Positions 26,398 to 35,410 of a DNA stretch of 64,000 bases are shown here, piece after piece. The position numbers and the translations under genes are program-made. A model generated the notes under the pieces. It did not search any database. It saw only the letters and a list, made by a program, of their open reading frames with translations, and had not been told where the DNA came from. How positions within the stretch are numbered: position 1 is the stretch's first letter; each line of letters begins with the position of its first letter. Location of the stretch: contig NZ_AP031496.1 of NCBI RefSeq assembly GCF_042850945.1, positions 1,178,001-1,242,000 of the forward strand. Direction: 5' to 3'. This DNA comes from Halioxenophilus aromaticivorans (GTDB lineage Bacteria; Pseudomonadota; Gammaproteobacteria; Pseudomonadales; Cellvibrionaceae).

Positions 26398-26991
26398 ATG
26401 TCGCGCCCTAATGATGACCAAGACTTCTTCCGCAGCGCCATGTCCGATGTGCGCCCAATCAACAAGAAGGCCAATCGTGTAGCGCTGTCTAAAACCGCCG
26501 ATACCCTTAACCATGCGGCCCGGCGTTTGGCTGCCACCGAACAAGAGGTGGTGGACCAAAACGGCCTCACCGGCAGCGAAGAGCATATTGAAATGCTGTC
26601 GCCCTTTGATGTGCTCGAATACAAGCGCCCTGGCATACAAAACGGGGTATACCGCAGTCTACGCTTAGGCAAGTACAACATTGAAGCCCGCCTAGATCTG
26701 CATCGCCACACCGTGGATATGGCGCGTTCGGCGTTGTATCAATTTATTCAAGATTGCCTGCAACACGATATTCGCTGTGCCATTGTTTCCCACGGCAAAG
26801 GCGAGGGCAGGGATCAGCCGCCGGTGATAAAAAGCTGCATCGCCCATTGGTTGCCCCAAATACCCGAGGTGCAAGCCTTCCACAGTGCGCAAAAGCAACA
26901 CGGAGGCACCGGTGCTACCTATGTGATGCTGAAAAAGTCCGAACGCAAACGTCAGGATGACCTGGAGCGCCATCAAAAACGCCGCGGCTAA
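26398..26991 (+). CDS. smrA: Smr-domain DNA endonuclease SmrA
   Basis: The 197-residue product starts MSRPNDDQDFFRSAMSDVRP, has FDVLEYKRPGIQNGVYRSLRLGKY, and a C-terminal Smr domain with LDLHRHTVDMAR (the LDLHG-type motif) and SHGKGEG (HGKG motif). Architecture and spacing match E. coli SmrA, a small nuclease with nicking activity. AGGAGG six bases before the ATG fixes the start. The frame is open 35 codons upstream, but without a ribosome site. Confidence 0.9.
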   Translation: MSRPNDDQDFFRSAMSDVRPINKKANRVALSKTADTLNHAARRLAATEQEVVDQNGLTGSEEHIEMLSPFDVLEYKRPGIQNGVYRSLRLGKYNIEARLDLHRHTVDMARSALYQFIQDCLQHDIRCAIVSHGKGEGRDQPPVIKSCIAHWLPQIPEVQAFHSAQKQHGGTGATYVMLKKSERKRQDDLERHQKRRG

Positions 26992-27303
26992 TCCATCTAC
27001 TTGCCAAACGCTAACGCGGGCCCGTACCGAAGTAGGAACCGCTGCGACTATTCTCCTATTTACCCATTAGTGCGGCAGGTGTAATCTTGCCGCCGCCTAA
27101 GGGCGCATTCTTATGGGTTTTTTCTGTAGTGATGAAAAACAACCAGCCAACGTAGAGTGGCCCACAACAGCCGGCAATCCGCAACGCAAACGCGGCCCGC
27201 CCACCAGCAAACACCCCAGCGCCCAACGGCCTACGGGGCATTTCAATTAATTGAAAGCGATTAACTGAGGTGCTTCTAACAAGGACTAAAAGTTGGGATT
27301 TTT
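26992..27303. other. Intergenic region upstream of nhaD
   Basis: About 310 bp between smrA and nhaD. It should hold the nhaD promoter. The clearest signal is a perfect 16-bp palindrome at 27241-27256. No RNA gene or credible ORF is seen; a minus-strand 61-codon frame (27056-27241) has no ribosome site or recognised product. Confidence 0.6.
27241..27256. promoter_or_regulatory. Perfect 16-bp palindrome upstream of nhaD, candidate operator
   Basis: TTTCAATT/AATTGAAA is fully self-complementary and ends 47 bases before the nhaD start. Position and symmetry suit a dimeric repressor or activator site. No regulator is identified. Confidence 0.5.
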
Positions 27304-28557
27304 ATGAGTGTTGTACACCTACTGCTAATTGGCTTGGCGATTCTCGCCTTGCTATCCATCGTGTTTGAAGAAGTCATTCACGTTAACAAAGCCAAAAGCA
27401 CACTTTTTATCGGCTGCTTTTCTTGGCTTATTCTTTTTTTTACCGCAGGCTCCGCCGAGCACCAAGTGGACGTTGGTCACGCCTTAAATGAAAACCTATT
27501 AGAAATTGCCAGCCTGTGGTTATTTTTAATGTCTACCATGACCTTTGTGGCCTATCTTAATGCCAAGGGGATGATTCAATCGGTGGTGCAGACCATTTTC
27601 CCCCAGGAGTTGTCCGTACGGCGACTTTTATTTTTGGTGGCGCTGTTCTCCCTGGTTTTGTCGGCCATTTGTGACAACGTAACCGCAACCCTGGTTAGCC
27701 TCGGGTTAATTAATGCCTTTAACGTGCCACGCGATATTAAATTTAAAATGGCGGCGCTAGTGGTGTTTGCGGTTAACTCCGGTGGCGTGGCGTTAATTAC
27801 CGGCGACGTAACCACGTTAATGATCTTTCTAGCCGGCCACGTATCCATGGTGGAGTTGGTAACGCTGTTGATTCCGTCTATGTTGGCGGTTGCGATTCTA
27901 GCTCTGCTATTTGCCATCGGCACCAGTGGCCGAGTCAGTACCACCCCGGTGGAATTTAATTTTACCCGGGTGGATATCACCATTACGGTGATATTTTTCG
28001 CCACTATCCTGTGCACCATGCTCTTTAATATATTGTTTAAAGTACCACCGGTGCTGACATTTTTGACGGGCCTGTCGCTGATGTTTTTGGTGGGGCGTGT
28101 CTCTAGCACCGATACCGAACAAACCAAAATTTTGGAGTACATCCGTCAAATCGAGTACGACACCTTACTGTTCTTTTTAGGCATTCTGTTGATTGTAGGC
28201 ATGTTGCAGGAAATCCATGTGCTGCAGCAATTGGCCCAATGGTATATGGCCATCGCGCCGGAATACGCCAATTATATAGCCGGTGTTATTTCCGCTTTGT
28301 TGGATAACGTACCGCTTACGGCAGCGTTGCTAAAAGCCAATCCAACCTTAAGTGACCAGAATTGGCTGGGCTTGACGTACGCGGTGGGCGTGGGCGGGTC
28401 ACTGCTCATTATTGGTTCGGCGGCGGGCATTATTGTGATGAGCAAGGTGGAGGGCTTAAGTTTCGGTCGCTATCTACGCTATCTGCCAGCCTTGCTAATC
28501 GCCTACACCAGCGGTTACGGCTTAACTTTGTTTTTGTCCGGTGTCTTTTTTGGTTAG
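27304..28557 (+). CDS. nhaD: NhaD-type sodium/proton antiporter
   Basis: The 417-residue inner-membrane protein has about 11-12 hydrophobic segments and belongs to the ion transporter superfamily. Diagnostic blocks are the N-terminal EEVIHVNKAKSTLFIG, SAICDNVTATLVSLGL, FAVNSGGVALITGDVTTLMIFLAG and VISALLDNVPLTAALL, all typical of NhaD. It exports Na+ or Li+ in exchange for protons and fits a marine, salt-adapted host. It stands alone in its transcription unit, with a palindrome upstream. Confidence 0.94.
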   Translation: MSVVHLLLIGLAILALLSIVFEEVIHVNKAKSTLFIGCFSWLILFFTAGSAEHQVDVGHALNENLLEIASLWLFLMSTMTFVAYLNAKGMIQSVVQTIFPQELSVRRLLFLVALFSLVLSAICDNVTATLVSLGLINAFNVPRDIKFKMAALVVFAVNSGGVALITGDVTTLMIFLAGHVSMVELVTLLIPSMLAVAILALLFAIGTSGRVSTTPVEFNFTRVDITITVIFFATILCTMLFNILFKVPPVLTFLTGLSLMFLVGRVSSTDTEQTKILEYIRQIEYDTLLFFLGILLIVGMLQEIHVLQQLAQWYMAIAPEYANYIAGVISALLDNVPLTAALLKANPTLSDQNWLGLTYAVGVGGSLLIIGSAAGIIVMSKVEGLSFGRYLRYLPALLIAYTSGYGLTLFLSGVFFG

Positions 28558-28596
28558 TGGCTGGTTTGGCTAGTGGCTGTTTTTGGCTAGTGGGGG
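28547..28596. repeat. Three imperfect copies of TTTGG(C/T)TAGTGG
   Basis: TTTTTGGTTAGTGGCTGG, TTTGGCTAGTGGCTGT and TTTTGGCTAGTGGGGGG follow one another across the end of nhaD; the first contains the stop codon. It looks like a short tandem duplication. Confidence 0.7.
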
Positions 28597-28979
28597 GTTA
28601 ATAGCTTATTGGGTTGGTAACCTGTTTGGTTGGTCTCCTGAATGGTTGTTCACTGCCAGTGCGGATTTGGTCAGGTTTTTAATATTTGCACGGCTTTAAA
28701 GCCAAATGGCGCTTCTATTTTTTACCCTAGAGGCGCCAGTTTAAACCGGGTTTCGGTAGTCCGGTCAATTAAACGTGGCTGCGATTAAAAAGCTGTCCGT
28801 ATCGGAAAAACGGGCAGTTATTCTCCTCTAATTTACTCTCACCCGTTCTAAAAACCCAAAATTCAGCACACGCTTAAGGGGTGAAAAAAGGCTGGCATAG
28901 CGGTTGCTGTCGGTTAATCGATTGATTGGTTGATTTATTGATCACTTTTTGGAGATTAACCACCACCCAGGAGACACGC
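28597..28979. other. Intergenic region upstream of the TonB-dependent receptor
   Basis: Nearly 400 bp without a gene. A near-perfect inverted repeat CTGTCCGT / ACGGGCAG followed by TTATTCT near 28793-28824 resembles a weak terminator. The segment before the receptor start has repeated TTGATT-like stretches. I found no clear Fur box, though an iron-regulated promoter would be expected here. Confidence 0.5.
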
Positions 28980-31550
28980 GTGCATAATTTTAAATACCTG
29001 CCACAGTTATTTGCTTCTGCCACCATTGGTACAGTGGCTATAGGCCCGGTTTCTGCTGTAGGGCAGGAGATGGAAACCGTCGAGGTCACTGTAGTCCGGG
29101 ATGAAAATTCCATTATGCCTTCCGGCGACGGTACCAGCTCGTTCGGATTCGACAAAGCCTTGGTAGAAACCCCACGTTCCATATCTGAAGTCAGCGCCGA
29201 TTTAATAGAGGCCTACAGCTTGCGCAGTGTGGATGACCTGGTGCGGTTAACCCCCGGGGCATTTACCAGTTCGTTTTTTGGTATTGCCGGTGCCATGGAT
29301 ATTCGTGGTGAATCAGCGGATAACTTTTATCGTGGCTTTCGCAGAATTGCCAATCCTGGTGCCGTAAAAACCAACATTCGCGGCGCACAAAACCTAGAGA
29401 TTATGCGAGGCCCAGTCACGCCACTGTACGGTACTGGTAGCGTGGGCGGGCAGCTCAACTACATTCCTAAGTCGGCCAAAACCGATACCACCAAATACAT
29501 TGCCGAGGCCACCGGCCAAATTGATGCCACCCTAGGCTCCTACGACCAGAAAATTATTGCCGCTGAAGGTGGGCTGCCCGTTGAAATCGCCGGCCGCGCA
29601 GGGGGCATCTACGCTTTTGCCGAATACGAAAATTCTGGCTCATTTTACGATGGCTTTGATCACGAAGATTATCTGGCCCAGGTCACCTTTGATTTCGACC
29701 TAAGCGATACCTTGTTGCTGGAAGCGGGCCTGCAATGGCAAAAATCCAATGCCATTCAGGTGTCGGGTTGGAATCGCGTCACCCAGGAGCTAATCGATAG
29801 TGGCACCTATGTCACCGGCGGCGCGCCGGTAAGAAATTCTGATTCTGGCTTAGGCTCTGATCGGCTCTTGCCCCAAGAATCTGGCTTTGTCACCGGCGCG
29901 GCGCCGAATTTTATCAACTCGTCCTTTTCTGGCGTAGGTACGTTTTGTAGCCCCGCCACGGTGGACGGGGGCACCTCCAACAGCAACTACAGCTACAACG
30001 GTTTTGATTTATTTTGCCCAGGCGTGGGTACCAATATTGAAGACAGCTATGCACTGACTAACCCGGGCACGGCGCAGATCGACCACAGTACGATTTTTAT
30101 CGACCCATTGGATTTCGCCGATACCACAGCGATTACGGCCTACGTGGATTTAACCAAATCATTCAACAGTGGCACCCAGTGGAAAAACCAACTGTTCTAC
30201 GATTATATGGACCACACCAAGTATCAAAGCTGGGGTTTTACTGCAGACTACCCCGGCGCCGAAGTTATAGAAGCTCGTTCCACGCTGTCTTTTACCACTG
30301 ACTTTGAAACCGTCGCCGTCGATCATATTACCGGTGTTTCCCTGCGCCATGAGGACTTGGACTTAAACCACGCTTTTTACGACGAAACCTTTGATTTTAG
30401 AGATATCTCCGTGGGGCCAACCGCCAATGATCGCATCGATTGGGCGGTGAGTAACCCCTACGCCAACGGCAGTATCGTCTACGATGCCAATGGCAACCCG
30501 GTGGGGATCGATGGCACGGTGCGACGCAATTTTAATGAAGAGCAGGTCTCAACGTTGTTTAACGCCGGTGCCTTTTATCTGGCGGATATCCAATACAATC
30601 AGTTAAACCTATTGCTGGGCGCGCGCTACGATTATTACGACGTCGAAGCCGCGGAAGAAGCGCGCAGTTTATTGGGGATATTATTCGCCGATGCCAACGG
30701 TGATAACCAACCGGATACGGTATCGGGCACAGAGGACGGACTGAGTTGGAATCTGAGTGTGTCCTATCAATTCGACAGCGGCTTTGTACCCTACCTTACG
30801 CTGGCGGAGTCGAGCTCATTGAGTACCAATCAGCTGGGAGGGATCATCGCCTCAACCGTAGAGAACGGAGAGTTTCTACAAGATTCCGAGCTCGCCGAAG
30901 CCGGTATTAAATTCGCCAGTGACGATGAGCGGATTTACGCAGCGGTGGCCGCCTACGATCAAGAAAAAACCTACCGCGATGGCCAAACCGGAGCGTTGAT
31001 TGCCGTTTACAGCGAAGGCTGGGAATTCGAGGCGCGGGCATTGTTAAGCGAATATTTTTCCTTCACCGCCACCGCCACTCATATCGAAACCACAGAAGTC
31101 AGCGATGGCGCTTTGGCCGTCATCAATGGCGCTGAATTCGCGCAGCAGAATGGGTTAGAGGCATGGCAAGTCTATGGTGGCAGAATAGCCGGGGTGCGCT
31201 CTACCTTTGTTGGCTCAAACGTTGAGCTAGATCGCGGTGGTCTACCGGATAACATGTTGAGCCTGTACGGTAATTTTACCTACCCCACCGGGCTGGGTAA
31301 GTTTACTTCCAGCGTGGGCTTTAGCTGGGCCGATGAAACCTATACCGATGCCCTAGAAACCGTCTTGTTGCCCAGCTACACCGTTTGGACCGCCAGCGTT
31401 GGTTTGGTGGCGAGCCAATACGAGCTATTGCTAAGCATCAACAATTTATTCGACGAGGAATACTACACCTCGGCAGATCTGTTTGATTCTGTGGTGGTAA
31501 AACCCTCGGAAGGGCGGACCGGCTCGTTGATGTTCAGCTATAAGTTTTAG
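28980..31550 (+). CDS. TonB-dependent siderophore-type outer-membrane receptor
   Basis: The 856-residue receptor starts at GTG 28980, chosen because AGGAG lies six to eight bases upstream and a signal peptide follows (HNFKYLPQLFASATIGTVA...SAVGQ). An in-frame ATG 18 codons earlier would bury the signal peptide. ETVEVTVV may be the TonB box. The plug has VDDLVRLTPGAF, AMDIRGESADNFYRGF and NLEIMRGPVTPLYGTGSVGGQLNYIPK. The barrel ends in YKF with a terminal Phe, as required for Bam assembly. It probably imports a ferric siderophore or another large ligand using TonB energy; the ligand is not deducible. Confidence 0.92.
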   Translation: MHNFKYLPQLFASATIGTVAIGPVSAVGQEMETVEVTVVRDENSIMPSGDGTSSFGFDKALVETPRSISEVSADLIEAYSLRSVDDLVRLTPGAFTSSFFGIAGAMDIRGESADNFYRGFRRIANPGAVKTNIRGAQNLEIMRGPVTPLYGTGSVGGQLNYIPKSAKTDTTKYIAEATGQIDATLGSYDQKIIAAEGGLPVEIAGRAGGIYAFAEYENSGSFYDGFDHEDYLAQVTFDFDLSDTLLLEAGLQWQKSNAIQVSGWNRVTQELIDSGTYVTGGAPVRNSDSGLGSDRLLPQESGFVTGAAPNFINSSFSGVGTFCSPATVDGGTSNSNYSYNGFDLFCPGVGTNIEDSYALTNPGTAQIDHSTIFIDPLDFADTTAITAYVDLTKSFNSGTQWKNQLFYDYMDHTKYQSWGFTADYPGAEVIEARSTLSFTTDFETVAVDHITGVSLRHEDLDLNHAFYDETFDFRDISVGPTANDRIDWAVSNPYANGSIVYDANGNPVGIDGTVRRNFNEEQVSTLFNAGAFYLADIQYNQLNLLLGARYDYYDVEAAEEARSLLGILFADANGDNQPDTVSGTEDGLSWNLSVSYQFDSGFVPYLTLAESSSLSTNQLGGIIASTVENGEFLQDSELAEAGIKFASDDERIYAAVAAYDQEKTYRDGQTGALIAVYSEGWEFEARALLSEYFSFTATATHIETTEVSDGALAVINGAEFAQQNGLEAWQVYGGRIAGVRSTFVGSNVELDRGGLPDNMLSLYGNFTYPTGLGKFTSSVGFSWADETYTDALETVLLPSYTVWTASVGLVASQYELLLSINNLFDEEYYTSADLFDSVVVKPSEGRTGSLMFSYKF

Positions 31551-31580
31551 ACCTCACAGGGAGGGCTCGTGTTAAAGGTT

Positions 31581-32021
31581 TTAGCGCGAGTCCAACCGCA
31601 GTACTTGGGCATCGTACCGCAGCATGATTGCTTTGCGGTCGGCCACTTTTAAACCGTAAAAAACCAAACTGTAGGAATGGTCGATCTGGCTTTCAATTTC
31701 GCTGGTGGGCACAGAGCCATCGAATAGAATGGTATTCCAGTGCTTTTTATTAAGGTGGTAGCCACCGCTTATGGCCGGGTAAATATCGCGTAGAGCCTGG
31801 GCGCGATCCGGGTCGCATTTAAGACTAATGCTGTGGCTTAAATCCTTGGGCATCGAAGCGCCTTTTACAGGGCTGTTTTTCTCCGCCGTTTGTTTGGCCT
31901 CCGGTATTAACGCGAAGACTTTGCCGCGTATTTTATAAACGGCAACTTCCGGGCCAAAGGGATATTCCATAGTGGCTTCGGGTTTAGTTTGGCAGTAGTG
32001 CTTGGCTTCTGTGCGGTTCAT
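31581..32021 (-). CDS. MmcQ/YjbR-family protein
   Basis: The 146-residue protein matches the MmcQ/YjbR fold, a DNA-binding-like double-wing domain of unknown role. Typical blocks are YCQTKPEATMEYPFG, VYKIRGKVFALI, SISLKCDPDRAQALRDIYP and YHLNKKHWNTI. Its ATGA start overlaps the stop of the glutathione S-transferase gene by four bases, so the two are co-translated. Cytosolic. Confidence 0.9.
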   Translation of the reverse strand: MNRTEAKHYCQTKPEATMEYPFGPEVAVYKIRGKVFALIPEAKQTAEKNSPVKGASMPKDLSHSISLKCDPDRAQALRDIYPAISGGYHLNKKHWNTILFDGSVPTSEIESQIDHSYSLVFYGLKVADRKAIMLRYDAQVLRLDSR

Positions 32022-32671
32022 GTTTGGCCTACCTCATCGCCTGGGATAATTTCTGGTTCTTGCTCGGCATCACTAATCCATTGTTGCAATGCCGGGTTTT
32101 GCAGTTGCCAATCGGCGTAGATTTGGCCATCTCCGGATAAAACAATGCCATAGCTACGAAACCGCACAACAATGGGCGCGTAAAAACAATCGGCTATAGA
32201 AAATTGACCAAATAACCAGGGCCCTTGGTGACAGAACGTTTGCCGGCACCGGTTAAATAATTGATCAATTCTGGCAATGTCTTTGGCTAACTGCCCATCG
32301 GTTGGTACGCGTCTGCCGGTGGCTCGGCTGTTCATGGGTAATTGACTGCGGATAGCGCCAAAGCCGCTGTGCATTTCTGCGCTGGCCGATCGTGCCTGAG
32401 CGCGAACCATGGCGCTGGCGGGCCAACCTTGGTTATTTAAATAGTGCTCAGACACATACTCGCAAATCGCTAAAGAATCCCAAATCACCAAATCATCATC
32501 TTGTAGCACAGGCACTAGTCCCACCGGTGAATAGGTCGCTAACTGCTGCTTAAATTCCGCCGAGCCCAGCGAGAGGCGAACTTCTTCAAAAGGTATTTGA
32601 TGATGGGCAAGCAAAAGCCAAGGCCGCAGTGACCAAGAGGAGTAGTTTTTACTGCCGATGATAAGTTTCAT
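32018..32671 (-). CDS. Glutathione S-transferase family protein
   Basis: The 217-residue protein has an N-terminal thioredoxin-like domain, MKLIIGSKNYSSWSLRPWLL, where the serine/cysteine position of the GST active site falls in NYSSWS. VGLVPVLQDDDLVIWDSLAICEYVSE holds the cis-proline and glutathione-binding ES/DS motif. The C-terminal helical domain follows. ATG 32671 is chosen over an ATG 12 codons upstream, which would lie next to the palindromic repeat. It is first in a two-gene operon with mmcQ/yjbR. The substrate is unknown. Confidence 0.9.
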   Translation of the reverse strand: MKLIIGSKNYSSWSLRPWLLLAHHQIPFEEVRLSLGSAEFKQQLATYSPVGLVPVLQDDDLVIWDSLAICEYVSEHYLNNQGWPASAMVRAQARSASAEMHSGFGAIRSQLPMNSRATGRRVPTDGQLAKDIARIDQLFNRCRQTFCHQGPWLFGQFSIADCFYAPIVVRFRSYGIVLSGDGQIYADWQLQNPALQQWISDAEQEPEIIPGDEVGQT

Positions 32672-32700
32672 TGGATTATTGTTTCCGTTTGACGGGTTAG

Positions 32701-32741
32701 AAATCAATGGGGTCAGATCCGTGATCTGACCCCATTGATTT
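32701..32741. repeat. Dispersed palindromic repeat, perfect copy
   Basis: Arms of 19 bases (32701-32719 and 32723-32741) are exactly complementary around a CGT loop. The outer arm reads AAATCAATGGGGTCAGATC. It occupies the short divergent spacer between the GST and uracil-DNA glycosylase genes and shares its core with the repeats at 22.2, 58.8, 59.5 and 61.6 kb. Its symmetry resembles REP/BIME-type units mobilised by RAYT transposases; no such transposase is in this window. Confidence 0.88.
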
Positions 32742-32748
32742 TGGTAAT

Positions 32749-33345
32749 ATGGCCACTATGACCGAGTCTCTGCCTGCATTGTTGACCAATATTCGCAATT
32801 GTACCCATTGCCAAGAGTACCTGCCCCAGGGGTGCCGGCCGGTGATCCGCGCGCGGGCCTCTGCTCGGTTGTTGATTATTGGCCAGGCTCCAGGTACCAA
32901 GGTGCACGCCAGTGGTATTCCCTGGGACGACGCCTCCGGCGAGCGCTTGCGGCGCTGGTTAAACCTCAGTAACGAGGTGTTTTACGACGAGAGCAAGGTC
33001 GCCATTATGCCCATGGGTTTCTGTTACCCTGGCAAAGGCAAATCCGGCGATCTGCCGCCTCGGCGGGAGTGCGCTCCCCTGTGGCACGGCCCGGTATTGG
33101 CGCAGCTACCTAAGGTAAAGCTTACGCTCTTGGTGGGCAGTTATGCTCAACAGTACTATCTTCCGGGTAGGGTGAAAACCCTGACCGAGCGGGTGCAACG
33201 CTGGCAGGAATACGGGCCGGCTTTTATTCCGTTGGTTCACCCATCGCCGCGCAACCAGCTTTGGCTGAAGAAAAACCCCTGGTTTGAGTCGGATATCATC
33301 CCTACGGTGCAAAAGCGAGTCGCCGAATTGTTGCCCGGGTGTTAG
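32749..33345 (+). CDS. Uracil-DNA glycosylase family protein
   Basis: The 198-residue protein carries ARLLIIGQAPGTKVHASG, where GQAPG is the uracil-DNA glycosylase active-site block, and PLVHPSPRN, the second conserved loop. NCTHCQEYLP and the cysteine in CYPGKGKSGDLPPR suggest possible Fe-S ligands as in family 4, though the pattern is not complete. It probably excises uracil or another damaged base. ATG 32749 sits just past the palindromic repeat; ATG 32758 is an alternative start. Confidence 0.88.
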   Translation: MATMTESLPALLTNIRNCTHCQEYLPQGCRPVIRARASARLLIIGQAPGTKVHASGIPWDDASGERLRRWLNLSNEVFYDESKVAIMPMGFCYPGKGKSGDLPPRRECAPLWHGPVLAQLPKVKLTLLVGSYAQQYYLPGRVKTLTERVQRWQEYGPAFIPLVHPSPRNQLWLKKNPWFESDIIPTVQKRVAELLPGC

Positions 33346-33381
33346 GCTAGGGTGCTCTGGTTTAGCGCTTAAAGGGACGGT

Positions 33382-33954
33382 ATGTCGCAGAAGCACAAGC
33401 AAAAAATTGGTGGTTGGATGGAGAAATCCTGCACCACAGAATACGAAAACCCCTGGATCAAAGTTACCCACAGCGAGGTGCTGACCCCGGCGGGCACCGA
33501 TGGCGTCTACGGTTTGGTGCACTTTAAGAACAAGGCCGTTGGCGTGCTACCCATTGACGACGACGGCAACACATGGTTAGTGCGGCAAAGTCGCTATCCA
33601 TTGCAAGAATTCACCTGGGAGATTCCGGAGGGTGGCTCTCCCGAGGGTGAAGACCCACTGGCTACCGCTAAGCGGGAGCTGAAAGAGGAAGTGGGCTTGG
33701 AAGCCACTGACTGGCAATTACTGCAGCGCATGCACCTGTCTAATTCGGTCACCGATGAAGAAGCATTTCTGTACCTGGCTCGGGGCATCACCGAATCCGG
33801 CGGCATAGAGCTGGATGACAGCGAGGATATCACCAGCAAAAAAGTACCCCTGCAAGAGGCCATTGGTATGGCGTTATCCGGTGAAATCACCGATTCGCTG
33901 TCTGTGGTGGCGCTGTTGCGCTACGCGTTGAATGCAAAAGCCGAAGCAGGCTAA
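33382..33954 (+). CDS. NUDIX hydrolase, ADP-ribose pyrophosphatase-like
   Basis: The 190-residue enzyme contains a full NUDIX box, GSPEGEDPLATAKRELKEEVGLEA, with REL-KEE-VG at the metal site. The upstream EFTWEIPEGG is typical of ADP-ribose or nucleotide-sugar pyrophosphatases. It probably hydrolyses a nucleoside diphosphate linked to another group in the cytosol. It lies 36 bases after the glycosylase gene on the same strand, so cotranscription is plausible. The exact substrate is undetermined. Confidence 0.9.
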   Translation: MSQKHKQKIGGWMEKSCTTEYENPWIKVTHSEVLTPAGTDGVYGLVHFKNKAVGVLPIDDDGNTWLVRQSRYPLQEFTWEIPEGGSPEGEDPLATAKRELKEEVGLEATDWQLLQRMHLSNSVTDEEAFLYLARGITESGGIELDDSEDITSKKVPLQEAIGMALSGEITDSLSVVALLRYALNAKAEAG

Positions 33955-34024
33955 GTGGTCTAAAATTAAAACCAATAAAAGCGTTTATAAAAAATAAAGC
34001 AGTTTTATAAGAGAAGGTTATAAC

Positions 34025-35395
34025 ATGACATTCAAGGTGGATACGTCCATTTCACCCAAGCGCAGCTTGGAGATTTTGTCGCAAAAAGAAGTAGAAAACC
34101 TGCGCGTTACCAGCAAAAGCGAAGACAGCCTGCACGCGTTATTTCGTCAATGTGCACTGGCTATTTTGCACTCCGGTAAAACCACCGATGACGCAGCTGC
34201 CATGCTGGATGCCTACAACGATTTTGAGATCGACTTGATTCAACAAGACCGTGGTCTGCGGTTAAATTTAACCAATGCACCGGCTCAGGCATTTGTGGAT
34301 GGCGAAATGATCGCTTCCAGCCGAGAGATGATATTCAGTGCGTTACGGGATTTAATTTATTGGCAAAGCATTCGCCAATCCAGCAGCGAAGACTTGTCCA
34401 CCAGCGCTGGTATCACAGATTACGTGTTCCATTTGTTGCGCAATGCCCGTGCCCTAGTGGCTGGTGAGTTGCCGAAGTTGGTGGTGTGCTGGGGTGGCCA
34501 CTCCATTAATCACGAAGAATACGATTACTGTAAAGACGTCGGCCACGAGCTAGGTCTGCGCAAGCTGGATATCTGTACCGGCTGTGGACCTGGTGCCATG
34601 AAAGGCCCCATGAAGGGGGCAACCATTGCCCACTCCAAACAACGCATAAACGATGGCCGTTACCTTGGCATTACCGAGCCGGGCATTATAGCCGCCGAGG
34701 CACCTAACCCCATCGTTAACGAGTTGGTGATACTGCCGGATATCGAAAAGCGCCTGGAGGCTTTTGTGCGCATGGGCCACGGCATTATTGTCTTCCCCGG
34801 TGGTGTAGGCACGGCGGAAGAGATTCTGTATTTATTGGGGATTTTATTGCACCCCGATAACGCTGACATTCCCTATCCATTAATTTTTACCGGCCCGGCA
34901 TCCTCGGAAGCCTATTTTGTGCACCTGCACGAATTCATTGGCCAAACCCTGGGCATTGAGGCGCAACAAAAATACCGAATCATTATTGGCAACTCGCAAC
35001 AAGCCGCCAAAGAAATGGCTGCGGGTATTGAGGCCGTGCGAGAATTTCGCATAAAACAAAACGATGCCTTTTACTTCAATTGGGCACTTAAAATAGAACA
35101 CGCTTTACAGCAGCCCTTTGACGCCACCCACGAAAATATGGCGGCATTAAATTTGAGTTTGGAATTGCCCAAGCACGAGTTGGCGGCCAATTTGCGCCGG
35201 GCGTTTTCCGGCATTGTGGCGGGTAACGTAAAACCCAAGTGGGTAAGGCACATTAAAAAGCACGGCCCCTACCAAATTAAAGGCGAGCCAGCGATTATGG
35301 AGCCCTTGGATAGACTGCTACGCAGTTTTGTGGATCAAAAACGCATGAAACTACCGGGCAGTGAATACATTCCGTGTTACGAACTTATCGATTAA
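34025..35395 (+). CDS. ppnN: Pyrimidine/purine nucleotide 5'-monophosphate nucleosidase
   Basis: The 456-residue protein matches PpnN (YgdH) in length and sequence. VVCWGGHSINHEEYDY opens the LOG-type Rossmann domain, KLDICTGCGPGAMKGPMKGA follows, and PGGVGTAEE (about 259-267) is the catalytic signature. N- and C-terminal flanking domains are present. It cleaves nucleoside monophosphates to base and ribose 5-phosphate, and the E. coli enzyme is stimulated by (p)ppGpp. GAGAAGG lies upstream of the ATG. A carboxylesterase gene follows 15 bases later. Confidence 0.95.
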   Translation: MTFKVDTSISPKRSLEILSQKEVENLRVTSKSEDSLHALFRQCALAILHSGKTTDDAAAMLDAYNDFEIDLIQQDRGLRLNLTNAPAQAFVDGEMIASSREMIFSALRDLIYWQSIRQSSSEDLSTSAGITDYVFHLLRNARALVAGELPKLVVCWGGHSINHEEYDYCKDVGHELGLRKLDICTGCGPGAMKGPMKGATIAHSKQRINDGRYLGITEPGIIAAEAPNPIVNELVILPDIEKRLEAFVRMGHGIIVFPGGVGTAEEILYLLGILLHPDNADIPYPLIFTGPASSEAYFVHLHEFIGQTLGIEAQQKYRIIIGNSQQAAKEMAAGIEAVREFRIKQNDAFYFNWALKIEHALQQPFDATHENMAALNLSLELPKHELAANLRRAFSGIVAGNVKPKWVRHIKKHGPYQIKGEPAIMEPLDRLLRSFVDQKRMKLPGSEYIPCYELID

Positions 35396-35410
35396 TAGAA
35401 AGGATTAACC

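Noticed and set aside
27056..27241. 61-codon minus-strand frame in the nhaD upstream region
   Set aside because: It has no ribosome site, and its hydrophobic, basic product matches no family I know.
27576..28142. 188-codon minus-strand frame
   Set aside because: It lies entirely within nhaD, which has clear antiporter motifs.
28597..28979. Fur box upstream of the TonB-dependent receptor
   Set aside because: No segment reaches a reasonable match to the 19-bp GATAAT-type palindrome.
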